Positions 36,500-44,364 of a DNA stretch of 64,000 bases are shown here, in pieces (positions within the stretch are counted from its first letter, which is position 1; every line of letters begins with the position of its first letter). This DNA comes from Desulfovibrio intestinalis. GTDB taxonomy: Bacteria > Desulfobacterota > Desulfovibrionia > Desulfovibrionales > Desulfovibrionaceae. The stretch spans positions 186,001 through 250,000 of the forward strand of contig NZ_JACHGO010000005.1 of NCBI RefSeq assembly GCF_014202345.1. Direction: 5' to 3'. The notes under the pieces were generated by a model. The model was not told where the DNA came from and ran no database searches. It worked only from the letters and a program-made list of their open reading frames with translations. Made by a program: the position numbers and the translations under genes.

Positions 36500-37606
36500 A
36501 TGTGCAGAATTGGCTCTATCAAGAGCAAGACGCCAGTGCCCCCCTCAGTGGCGCTCAATCTTATGTTGCCACAGCAGGAAGGCCACGATAACTCCGGATT
36601 CGCCATGGTCATGCAAGACCTTGAGGGCGTATTCAGTCATTACAAAGACAAGCCGCTGCTTTCATTGGCCTGTACCCCTCAGGGTGTACAGCTTGTGAAC
36701 GACTTCATGGAAGAAAAGGGTTTCGTACAGGTGGCACAATGGGTGCCGGAAGTAGACAAGAAACCTGGATTGAAAATTGAAGCCATGCCGCGCTATGTCT
36801 TCCGCAACTACGATTACCCTGAAATTTACCGCTACCGTCGCCAGGATGAACGCGAAGATCTTCTGCTCGACACGCGCCTTGAGTTACGCGCCTTGCTGGA
36901 AAAAGATAACAACGGCTTTGTCTATTCTTTCTGGCCTGACGTGTTGACCCTGAAAGAGATCGGCGACCCCGCCGATATCGCGACATATTTTCGCCTTTGG
37001 AACGACGACGGACGCCTCACTGCGCGAAATATTGTTACGCAGTGCCGGCAAAACACCAACTACGCCATCGTGCGCTATGCGGCCCACCCGTTTTTTCTGC
37101 AAGGCTATACCCTCTGCGCCAACGGCGAAAATACCTTTTTCACCAAGAACAAGGAATTTCAAAAAGCGCTGCACAGAGGCTACATCGGCTTTGAATCCGA
37201 CTCGCAGAACTTCCTTTACACGCTGCACTATGTACTGCATGAGCTTGAATGGCCCATCCGGTACTACAAGCATGTTATCACGCCACTGCCTTTTGTTGAG
37301 GCAGAGCAGCGTGCCGACAGTAAAGTGCTTGGTCTCATCCGCGAATCATTGGCCCACCTTGAAATAAATGGTCCTAACACCATAATTGCCCTTTTGCCTG
37401 ATGGCAGGATGATGACCTGTTGCGATTCGAAAAAACTGCGTCCCGTGGTTGTCGGTCGTTACAAGGACATGGTGGCAATTGCATCAGAAGTATGTGGTCT
37501 CAATGCCATCATGCCCGATCGAAATGTGGCGGAAGATATATACCCCCACGAAAGGGAAATGCTGGTTATTGACAACGATCTGGCGGTGGAAAGATGGAAT
37601 CAGTAA
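36500..37606 (+). CDS. Glutamate synthase glutaminase-domain protein (class II amidotransferase)
   Basis: A 368-residue protein with cysteine directly after the initiator methionine (MCRIGSI), the N-terminal nucleophile of class II glutamine amidotransferases, followed by QQEGHDNSGFAM. It corresponds to the glutaminase part of GltB, which frees ammonia from glutamine; here it is a separate subunit, as in archaeal-type and anaerobe glutamate synthases. GAGG lies about 9 nt before the ATG at 36500; the longer upstream frame would bury the catalytic cysteine and is rejected. The 3' end overlaps the FMN-domain gene by 13 nt. Confidence 0.9.
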   Translation: MCRIGSIKSKTPVPPSVALNLMLPQQEGHDNSGFAMVMQDLEGVFSHYKDKPLLSLACTPQGVQLVNDFMEEKGFVQVAQWVPEVDKKPGLKIEAMPRYVFRNYDYPEIYRYRRQDEREDLLLDTRLELRALLEKDNNGFVYSFWPDVLTLKEIGDPADIATYFRLWNDDGRLTARNIVTQCRQNTNYAIVRYAAHPFFLQGYTLCANGENTFFTKNKEFQKALHRGYIGFESDSQNFLYTLHYVLHELEWPIRYYKHVITPLPFVEAEQRADSKVLGLIRESLAHLEINGPNTIIALLPDGRMMTCCDSKKLRPVVVGRYKDMVAIASEVCGLNAIMPDRNVAEDIYPHEREMLVIDNDLAVERWNQ

Positions 37607-39225
37607 AAACTCAGGATGTCAGCGTCAATGATCTGCGCTGGAAGATAGATTACCGCCTGGACCTGTGTACCATGTGCGGCTCTTGTGTGGCCGCCTGTAC
37701 ATTCAACGCCATTGAAGTGAGCATGATGCGCCGCAGCGTGACGCTTTCGCGCAAGGCATTTCCTGATCCTTCACAAGAACATATGGCCCGGCCCGTCATT
37801 TCACAAAAACCCAGCATTGAACACGCTTGCGTGGGTTGCGGCATGTGCGAAAAAATATGCCCCAACGCGGCTATTCGCCCTGTACGCAATGTAGACCAGC
37901 GTTTTCCCATGCTGGCACGGGGGCACGGCCCGATCAAACGTGGTGGACGCAGCAACCTTGCCATGCCGCGCACGCTTGATTCCATCGTTGTGGGCCGTAT
38001 CAGCCAGATGACTGACCCGGCTCTGGACTCGGAAAGGCATACCTTTGATATCCGCTCGCCTTTGGGCCGTGTCATGCTGGCTCAAGAACTGCCTCTGCGA
38101 GTGGAAGGATCAAATCTTATTCTTACTGACCGCACGCCTACAGTGAACTGGGTTTACCCGGCCATATTCAGCGATATGAGCATCGGCGCGCTGTCTACCC
38201 GGGCCTGGGAAGCCATTGCTGTTGCCACGGCGTATCTGAACGAAAAATGCGGCCTACCTGTGCGCATGTGTTCCGGCGAAGGCGGTATGCCAAGTAAATT
38301 GCTGGAATCTGAGCAACTGAAATACATGATCCTGCAAATTGCCTCCGGCCATTTTGGCTGGAACCGCATTATCAGGGCCATGCCACGCATGAAGGTGGAT
38401 CCCGCGGGTGTGCTTATAAAGATCGGGCAGGGCGCCAAGCCCGGCGACGGCGGCCTACTGCCCGCAGCCAAAGTCGCTCCGCACATTCAGGCCATTCGTG
38501 GCGTACCCAGGGCGACCCTGCATTCGCCGCCGAACCACCAGGGCCTGTACTCCATTGAAGAATCCGTGCAGAAAATGCACCTTTCGCTCAATGCGGCTTT
38601 TGGTTTTCGTGTACCGGTGGCCATCAAGTGCGCGGCTTCGGCCACATCAGTTTCGGTGTACAACAACCTGCTGCGCGATCCTTACAAGATTTGCGGTGGT
38701 TTCTTCATCGACGGCATACAAGGCGGCACCGGCGCAGCCAACGAAGTTTCGCTGGAGCACACTGGCCACCCCATCGTATCGAAGTTGCGCGACTGCTATC
38801 AGGCTGCTGTAGCTCAAGGGCTGCAAGGGCAGATTCCTTTGTGGGCAGGCGGCGGTATAGGCCTTTCAGGCAATGCAGCAGCCGATGCTTTCAAGATGAT
38901 CTGCCTTGGAGCCAATGGCGTTATTATCGGCAAAATACTCATCCAGCTGCTCGGGTGTGTGGGCAACGAAAAAGGCCGTTGCAACGCCTGCAATACTGGC
39001 AAATGTCCCACAGGCATCTGCACTCAGGACCCGCGTCTTGTTAAACGACTTGATGTGGACAGGGGTGCACAGAATATTGTGGACTACATGCTGGCCTTTG
39101 ACTCCGAACTGCGCAAGCTGCTGGCCCCTGTGGGCAACAGCTCCATGCCAGTTGGGCGTTCAGATGCGCTGGTAGCCACAGACAGGGCCGTGGCCGACAA
39201 ACTTGGCATTCAGTATGCCTGCTAG
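37594..39225 (+). CDS. gltB: Glutamate synthase FMN-domain subunit with N-terminal ferredoxin
   Basis: A 543-residue synthase subunit that makes glutamate from 2-oxoglutarate and ammonia. At the N-terminus two [4Fe-4S] motifs (CTMCGSCVAACT and CVGCGMCEKICP) form a built-in ferredoxin. The glutamate synthase alpha/beta barrel follows, with FMN-binding and catalytic blocks (SPPNHQGLYSIEE, DGIQGGTGAA, AGGGIGLSGNAAADAF) and the cysteine cluster CNACNTGKCPTG for the iron-sulfur centre. It overlaps the glutaminase gene by 13 nt and is followed by the GXGXG/reductase gene after 22 nt. The built-in ferredoxin suggests electrons enter through low-potential carriers or through the third subunit. Confidence 0.93.
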   Translation: MESVKTQDVSVNDLRWKIDYRLDLCTMCGSCVAACTFNAIEVSMMRRSVTLSRKAFPDPSQEHMARPVISQKPSIEHACVGCGMCEKICPNAAIRPVRNVDQRFPMLARGHGPIKRGGRSNLAMPRTLDSIVVGRISQMTDPALDSERHTFDIRSPLGRVMLAQELPLRVEGSNLILTDRTPTVNWVYPAIFSDMSIGALSTRAWEAIAVATAYLNEKCGLPVRMCSGEGGMPSKLLESEQLKYMILQIASGHFGWNRIIRAMPRMKVDPAGVLIKIGQGAKPGDGGLLPAAKVAPHIQAIRGVPRATLHSPPNHQGLYSIEESVQKMHLSLNAAFGFRVPVAIKCAASATSVSVYNNLLRDPYKICGGFFIDGIQGGTGAANEVSLEHTGHPIVSKLRDCYQAAVAQGLQGQIPLWAGGGIGLSGNAAADAFKMICLGANGVIIGKILIQLLGCVGNEKGRCNACNTGKCPTGICTQDPRLVKRLDVDRGAQNIVDYMLAFDSELRKLLAPVGNSSMPVGRSDALVATDRAVADKLGIQYAC

Positions 39226-39247
39226 CACTTTGCACGAGGATGACAGT

Positions 39248-41542
39248 ATGTTGCGCGTAAATACACTGCAAAATCATGAGCGCATGTCTACCCAGGATCT
39301 GCTGCTGGCTATTGAGGCCGCGGTGGAGAAGGGCGAGACAGATTTTTATATTGAAGCATCAGGGCAGCACGACATCGGTGGCCCGCTTTGGAACAAGGAT
39401 GGCAAAAAGCTCACGTTCACTGTGAGCAATCCTGGCCAACGGGTTGGCTCAATGTGCCTGCCCGACACTGAAGTTCTGGTTGAAGGTTCCGCACCTGCTG
39501 ACGTGGGTTGGCTCAATGCGGGCGGCAGCATTACCGTGCGCGGCGATGCTGGCGACACAGCTGCACACTGCGCCGCAGCTGGCACCGTGTATATCGGTGG
39601 GCGTGCGGGGACACGCTCCGGCTCACTGATGAAGCATGACCCTATGTTCTCGGCTCCCGAGCTGTGGGTGCTCAAAAGTGTGGGCAGCTTTTCGTTTGAG
39701 TTTATGGGTGGCGGCAAAGCTGTAATTTGCGGCCATGAGAGCCAGACCCTGCCGTCTATCCTGGGCGAACGCCCCTGTGTTGGCATGGTGGGCGGCGCAG
39801 TCTACTTCAGGGGACCAGTAGGCAATTTGTCTCAAGACGTGCGTGTCAGCCCGGTCGATGCAACAGATATTGCATGGCTTGAAACCGGACTGGACAGCTT
39901 TCTGAATGCTATCAATAAGCCACAGCTGCGCAAAGAACTTTCTGTCTGGAAGCATTGGAGAAAAATTACTCCTTTGCCCTATCAGGAAAGAGAGCATGAA
40001 GAAACGCCCAGCCTTGCGCAGTTTCGCACCAAGGAGTGGGTTATTGATGGTATCTTTAGCGATGTTGCACCAGACGACTTTGCCGTCACCGGGCTTGTAG
40101 CACGAGGGGATTACCGTCAGCGTGTGCCCCTGTGGGAAAATGCCCGCTATGCCGCCCCTTGCGAGTTCAACTGCCCGGCTTCCATTCCTAGTCAGGTGCG
40201 CTTCAATCTGCTGCGCGAGGGCAAAGTAGATGAGGCGTATCGGCTGGTGCTGGATTATACGCCCTTTCCCGGGTCCGTCTGTGGCAGTGTGTGTCCCAAT
40301 CCCTGCATGCAGAGCTGCACGCGCAACGAGCTGGACAGCCCCGTGCAAATTGGCGGGCTTGGCTCCTGCTCGGCTGACATAAAAATCCCCAAGGCCAAAA
40401 AGCGTACGGGCAAGCACATTGGCGTTATTGGTGGTGGTGTTGGCGGTCTTACCGCAGCATGGCAGCTGGCCCGCATGGGTCATGACGTCACAGTGTATGA
40501 GGCCGACGCGGTTATGGGGGGCAAGCTTGAACAGGTCATCCCCCGCGCCCGGTTGAACCACGACCTGCTGCAAAAAGAACTCAAGCGTATTGAAGACCTG
40601 GGCGTTAACTTTGTGAATAACTGCAAGGTAGACGCCAAAAAATTCAGCGAGCTTCGCAAAAAGCACACGGCACTTGTTGTGGCCACTGGTGGTCATGTTG
40701 CCCGTATATTCCCCTGGCCGGGGCATGAAAGAATCGTTGCGGGCATTGATTTTCTTAAAGCGGTAAATAAGGGGCAGCCCCCCAAGGTGCCCGAAAACGT
40801 TATCGTTATTGGGTGCGGAAACGCTGGTATGGACGCAGCCGCCGGAGCATACGCCTCGGGTGCCAAGCTGGTTACCTGCATCGACTTGCAAAAGCCTGCC
40901 GCTTTTGAACATGAAATCAAGCAGATTGAAGCTCTGGGCGGCAAACTTGTGTGGCCTGTCCAAACCAAGGAAATCACAGACAAGGGTATTGTTACCCAGG
41001 AAGGCAGGCTTATTCCCGGCGAGATGGTCATTATCACTGTTGGTGAATCGCCGGATCTTTCTTTTCTGCCTGAAGGGCTTGAGAAGTTTCGCGAATGGAT
41101 TGTTCCCAAACCTGATCTGAGTATTATGGACGGCGTTTTTGCCGTTGGTGATATTATCAAGCCCGGCTTGCTGGTACATGCCATTGGCACTGGCCGCGAG
41201 GCAGCACTTTCCGCAGACGCCTGGATGCGTGGCGAAAGCTACACGCCAACGGAAAAACGTCTTGTCCCGTCGACGCGGCTGCACACAGCCTACTTCGCCA
41301 AGTGTCATGACAATGACCTTCCCAGCCCCCAGGATGAACACAGCCGCTGCATCAGTTGCGGCTCTTGCCGTGACTGCAAAATGTGCCTCAAATCCTGCCC
41401 GGAAAAAGCCATTGACCGTAAGCAGGATGAAAACGGTTTTGAGTATGTGTCTGACCCTGCCCGCTGCATTGGCTGCGGCATCTGCGAAGGCATATGCCCT
41501 TGTGGCATTTGGACTATGTATCCAAACTGGGATATGAGCTAA
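39248..41542 (+). CDS. Glutamate synthase GXGXG domain fused to GltD-like reductase and C-terminal ferredoxin
   Basis: A 764-residue fusion. The GXGXG beta-helix domain occupies about residues 20-240 (GGSITVRGDAGDTAAH, VYFRGPVGN). Next comes a GltD-like small subunit: cysteine-rich N-terminal motifs CEFNCPA and CGSVCPNPCMQSC, FAD motif IGVIGGGVGGLTAAWQLA, NAD(P) motif VIGCGNAGMDAA and FAVGDIIKPG. It ends in two more [4Fe-4S] motifs (CISCGSCRDCKMC and CIGCGICEGICP). In most bacteria these parts are separate or differently joined. I chose the ATG at 39248, with GAGGA upstream. Last gene of the operon, closed by the terminator at 41624. Confidence 0.92.
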   Translation: MLRVNTLQNHERMSTQDLLLAIEAAVEKGETDFYIEASGQHDIGGPLWNKDGKKLTFTVSNPGQRVGSMCLPDTEVLVEGSAPADVGWLNAGGSITVRGDAGDTAAHCAAAGTVYIGGRAGTRSGSLMKHDPMFSAPELWVLKSVGSFSFEFMGGGKAVICGHESQTLPSILGERPCVGMVGGAVYFRGPVGNLSQDVRVSPVDATDIAWLETGLDSFLNAINKPQLRKELSVWKHWRKITPLPYQEREHEETPSLAQFRTKEWVIDGIFSDVAPDDFAVTGLVARGDYRQRVPLWENARYAAPCEFNCPASIPSQVRFNLLREGKVDEAYRLVLDYTPFPGSVCGSVCPNPCMQSCTRNELDSPVQIGGLGSCSADIKIPKAKKRTGKHIGVIGGGVGGLTAAWQLARMGHDVTVYEADAVMGGKLEQVIPRARLNHDLLQKELKRIEDLGVNFVNNCKVDAKKFSELRKKHTALVVATGGHVARIFPWPGHERIVAGIDFLKAVNKGQPPKVPENVIVIGCGNAGMDAAAGAYASGAKLVTCIDLQKPAAFEHEIKQIEALGGKLVWPVQTKEITDKGIVTQEGRLIPGEMVIITVGESPDLSFLPEGLEKFREWIVPKPDLSIMDGVFAVGDIIKPGLLVHAIGTGREAALSADAWMRGESYTPTEKRLVPSTRLHTAYFAKCHDNDLPSPQDEHSRCISCGSCRDCKMCLKSCPEKAIDRKQDENGFEYVSDPARCIGCGICEGICPCGIWTMYPNWDMS

Positions 41543-41623
41543 CCGTTCAAATGCGGCAGAGCAGATGATAAGGCCGTACCTGCCCACTGACCTGCCATTT
41601 TGAGTGTAAACAGCCAAACAACT

Positions 41624-41662
41624 CCGCGCGCCGCTGGAAATACCTCCACGGCGCGCGGTTTT
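41624..41662 (+). terminator. Rho-independent terminator of the glt operon
   Basis: CCGCGCGCCG (41624-41633) pairs with CGGCGCGCGG (41649-41658), followed by TTTT. Perfect 10-bp GC stem. Confidence 0.9.
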
Positions 41663-41738
41663 GTCATATGCTTTTCCTTTTATGCAATATGGTGCATATT
41701 TTTCCTGCCCGTCAGTTATTTTTCAGGAGAATACAATC

Positions 41739-42248
41739 ATGGACGTTTTTGAAGCTATTTTTACACGCCGCAGTATCCGTGAGTTCACATCTGAGGACGT
41801 GAGTGACGCTGATTTGGAAACAATACTGCGCGCGGCTATGTCTGCCCCCAGCGCGCATAATCGTCAGCCCTGGCATTTTGTTGCTGTGCGTGACAAAGAC
41901 TTGCTCGCCCAAATCGCCGAGGCACATCCTTATGCCAAAATGGCTTCCAAGGCACCTTTGGCTATAATTGTTTGCGCCAATCCCGCTGAAGCCAAAGAGC
42001 CTCGTTACTGGCAGCAAGACTGCACTGCAGCCCTGCAAAACATACTGTTGGCGGCGCGTGGCAAAAATCTGGGCACAGTATGGTGCGGCATGCATCCGCT
42101 TGAAGACAGGGTGGAGCCCATTCGCCATTTGCTGAAAATTCCGGCGGATATTAATATTCTGGCTCTTGTAGTTGTTGGTCATCCGGCTCAACCCTTTAGT
42201 GAGGCTGACCGTTTTAAAGCTGAAAAAATCCATCATAACGGCTGGTAA
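41739..42248 (+). CDS. Nitroreductase-family flavoprotein
   Basis: A 169-residue compact FMN reductase of the nitroreductase superfamily. FMN-binding parts are RRSIREF near the N-terminus, SAPSAHNRQPWHFV, and the GLGTVWCG-type segment (NLGTVWCGMHPLED). The short length suits the single-domain clade common in anaerobes, whose real substrates are usually unknown. CAGGAGA precedes the ATG at 41739. It stands alone; a repeat element and a bidirectional terminator follow. Confidence 0.88.
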   Translation: MDVFEAIFTRRSIREFTSEDVSDADLETILRAAMSAPSAHNRQPWHFVAVRDKDLLAQIAEAHPYAKMASKAPLAIIVCANPAEAKEPRYWQQDCTAALQNILLAARGKNLGTVWCGMHPLEDRVEPIRHLLKIPADINILALVVVGHPAQPFSEADRFKAEKIHHNGW

Positions 42249-42250
42249 CG

Positions 42251-42316
42251 AGAGCAGATTGCCTTTAAGAAAAGACATTTTCAAAGCTTAAAGCACGCTT
42301 GCTGCGGCCTCTAACC
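42251..42316 (+). repeat. AGAGCAGATT dispersed repeat, copy 1
   Basis: Starts with AGAGCAGATT three bases after the nitroreductase stop and ends with TTAAAGCACGCTTGCTGCGG-CCTCTAACC. A related copy at 57527-57595 begins with the same ten bases right at the mreB stop and ends TTAAGACACGCTCGCTACG-TCGCTCAACC. It is non-coding. Confidence 0.5.
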
Positions 42317-42350
42317 GGACAAAGCTCATTTTAGAATAATTAATCAATAA

Positions 42351-42394
42351 AGAGGCCGAACCAGGAGTTTTATTCTTGGTTCGGCCTCTTTTTG
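42351..42394. terminator. Bidirectional terminator
   Basis: AGAGGCCGAACCA (42351-42363) pairs perfectly with TGGTTCGGCCTCT (42377-42389), with T5 on the right and an A-rich left flank. It serves the nitroreductase and alkA-like genes. Confidence 0.9.
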
Positions 42395-42439
42395 CTTTTT
42401 CGTCTGCATCACAAATGCAGGCGTTGGCATTGAAAATGT

Positions 42440-43132
42440 TTAGGCGCTCGAGGATGGCTGCTTTATTATTTGCTTTTTAGGCTTGGATTTTCCTGGTGCT
42501 GGGTCTGTAAGGTCAGCGCAGGCTCCTCCCGCAATAGCCCAAAGATACAGGCTGGCAATGGAAGAGTAGGGGGTATAACGCTTTTTATATTTGGCAAAAA
42601 GCGTTGGGGTCATTTTACGGTGCCTGTACAGCATGCGCAGCCCACGCTGAATGGCCAGATCGTCCCAACTCAGGATATTGGGGCGCTGCATCGAAAAGAT
42701 CATAAGCATTTCAGCTGTCCAGAGGCCGATACCCTTTAGCTGAACAAGCTGGGCGCTTATTTCAGTATCTGTCATGGCTGGCAGTAGTTTCAGGTTCAGG
42801 CTGCCATCCAGTACTGCATCCGTGATGCTTTTGATGTACAAGGCTTTGCGCATGGATATGCCGCATGCCTGCAAGATTTCTGCATCCAGATTGCCAAAAT
42901 TTTCTGGCGAGATGGGAGCAAGGCGCTCTTGCATCCGCTTCCAGATGGTCACTTGAGCCTTGGTAGATATTTGCTGACCAACAATGGAGTTTATGAGCGC
43001 CTTGAATAAATCGGGTTGTACCTCACGATGAATGTGCCCGATTTTATCCATTGCATCGGCGAGCAAGGAATCGCGCGACCTGAGCCACTGCTTTTCCGCT
43101 TCGCCGTACTCAAAATAATTTGTGCTGGTCAT
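42440..43132 (-). CDS. DNA-3-methyladenine glycosylase (AlkA-like, HhH-GPD)
   Basis: A 230-residue HhH-GPD base-excision glycosylase that removes alkylated purines. The helix-hairpin-helix reads LKGIGLWTAEMLMIF, and the catalytic aspartate is in NILSWDDLAIQRGL. The N-terminal NSIVGQQISTKAQVTIWKRM block is family-typical. I prefer the ATG at 43132 (MTSTNYFEYG); the frame is open to 43171. It overlaps the 3' end of the methyltransferase gene by 23 nt, so it belongs to one alkylation-repair operon with ogt and the Ada-type regulator. The basic C-terminal tail (GKSKPKKQIIKQPSSS) is extra. Confidence 0.9.
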   Translation of the reverse strand: MTSTNYFEYGEAEKQWLRSRDSLLADAMDKIGHIHREVQPDLFKALINSIVGQQISTKAQVTIWKRMQERLAPISPENFGNLDAEILQACGISMRKALYIKSITDAVLDGSLNLKLLPAMTDTEISAQLVQLKGIGLWTAEMLMIFSMQRPNILSWDDLAIQRGLRMLYRHRKMTPTLFAKYKKRYTPYSSIASLYLWAIAGGACADLTDPAPGKSKPKKQIIKQPSSSA

Positions 43133-43619
43133 GATTTTTTTCCGGCAGAGCAGGACGCCAAATTTTTTCAAGGTTTAGCAGGTACTGTTTGATGGAAAGG
43201 CCTCCTGCGTAGCCTGTCAGGCTTCCATCCTGCCCGATGACTCGATGGCAGGGCACAATAACGGCCACCGGGTTACGGTTGTTGGCCATCCCCACGGCCC
43301 GGCTACCACCGGGATTGCCAACCAAGATGGCTATGTCTTTGTAGCTGCGCGTTTCACCAGCGGGAATAGTGAGCAAGGCCTGCCACACTGCTTTTTGAAA
43401 CGTGGTACCTTCAAGTTTCAAAGGCAGATCGAAGTTTTTTCGCTTGCCATCAAAATATTCTGCAAGTTGCTCTGATGCCTTCTTGATAACAGGAGTTTCT
43501 GTCAGCTCAAAACCTTCAGGTGATTCTTCAGTGCTGAAGAAAACCTGACATATACTTTCGTCATCAGCAGCGATGCCAACTTTACCTATGGGGAAGTTAT
43601 AAAACCATATATTCTTCAT
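43110..43619 (-). CDS. ogt: Methylated-DNA-protein-cysteine methyltransferase
   Basis: A 169-residue suicide O6-methylguanine methyltransferase. The acceptor cysteine is in VIVPCHRVIG. The DNA-binding helix is TFQKAVWQALLTIPAGETRSY, which contains the arginine finger region, and GMANNRNP and YAGGLSIKQYLLNLE are conserved. It corresponds to the AdaB-type partner of the Ada-like regulator at 43703. The 3' end overlaps the AlkA-like gene by 23 nt. Confidence 0.93.
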   Translation of the reverse strand: MKNIWFYNFPIGKVGIAADDESICQVFFSTEESPEGFELTETPVIKKASEQLAEYFDGKRKNFDLPLKLEGTTFQKAVWQALLTIPAGETRSYKDIAILVGNPGGSRAVGMANNRNPVAVIVPCHRVIGQDGSLTGYAGGLSIKQYLLNLEKIWRPALPEKNHDQHKLF

Positions 43620-43702
43620 AAATAGCCTCTATCCAGTTATCGCATCAATGGATTTTCCGCTTTCATTGAAACTGTGCCGGGACATTGCTTAATGGCCTGT
43701 AT

Positions 43703-44269
43703 TCATTGGCTGATGTTTTTTGAGCTGATGCGGAACTTTTTAGGGGTCGTGCCTGTCTGCTTTTTAAAAAAGCTGTAAAAAGCTGGCAAGCTGCTAAAAC
43801 CAATATCAGCGGCAATATCAATGATGGGCATAGCAGTTTCAGCCAACATTTTTTTAGCTTGCTGTTCTCTTTTGCAGCCAAGGTACTGCGCAGGAGCCAT
43901 ACCATAATACTGCCGAAAAACGACGGCCAAATGACTTTGTGTAACCCCCAGCTTCTGCATTTCAGCAACCAGCAGAGGGCGATTGTCGAAATGATTTTCA
44001 AAAAGTTGTCTGGCTTGCTCAGCAAGCTTTGCAACGGGATCATGCATGGCCAGTTCTGGCCGGCAGCGCTTACAGGGGCGAAAACCTGCGTCTTTAGCCT
44101 CTTTCTCAGTCATAAAGAATAGCGTGTTTTTTCGCAGGGGAGTTCGCGATCTGCATGAAGGACGACAATACACCCCAACGGTTTTCACTCCATAAAGAAA
44201 TAATCCGTCGTACATTGAATCACAGGCAACTACGGCCTGCCACATTGTCTCTTCTGTAAGATTGATCAT
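43703..44269 (-). CDS. Ada-type methyl-phosphotriester sensor and AraC-like regulator (AdaA-like)
   Basis: A 188-residue protein with an N-terminal Ada zinc domain (about residues 1-80) whose four cysteines lie in GVYCRPSCRSR and RPCKRCRP. The first of these is the expected methyl acceptor from phosphotriesters. An AraC-type helix-turn-helix domain (about 85-185) follows, with QKLGVTQSHLAVVFRQYYG and AADIGFSSLPAFYSFFKKQTG. It lacks the C-terminal methyltransferase domain of E. coli Ada, which is supplied by the separate ogt gene, as in Bacillus AdaA/AdaB. It should activate its own operon (this gene, ogt, alkA-like) after methylation damage. Confidence 0.92.
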   Translation of the reverse strand: MINLTEETMWQAVVACDSMYDGLFLYGVKTVGVYCRPSCRSRTPLRKNTLFFMTEKEAKDAGFRPCKRCRPELAMHDPVAKLAEQARQLFENHFDNRPLLVAEMQKLGVTQSHLAVVFRQYYGMAPAQYLGCKREQQAKKMLAETAMPIIDIAADIGFSSLPAFYSFFKKQTGTTPKKFRISSKNISQ

Positions 44270-44364
44270 AAGAACCTCACCCTGTTACAGCTGCACTGTA
44301 GCACCTCTGCGCTCGAAGGTCTTACTCATTTCCAAGATCCAATTCGTACTGGTAACAGGCAGGC

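Noticed and set aside
39623-41617. 664-codon open frame opposite the glutamate synthase fusion gene
   Set aside because: Antisense of a gene with full FAD, NAD and iron-sulfur motifs; no motif of its own.
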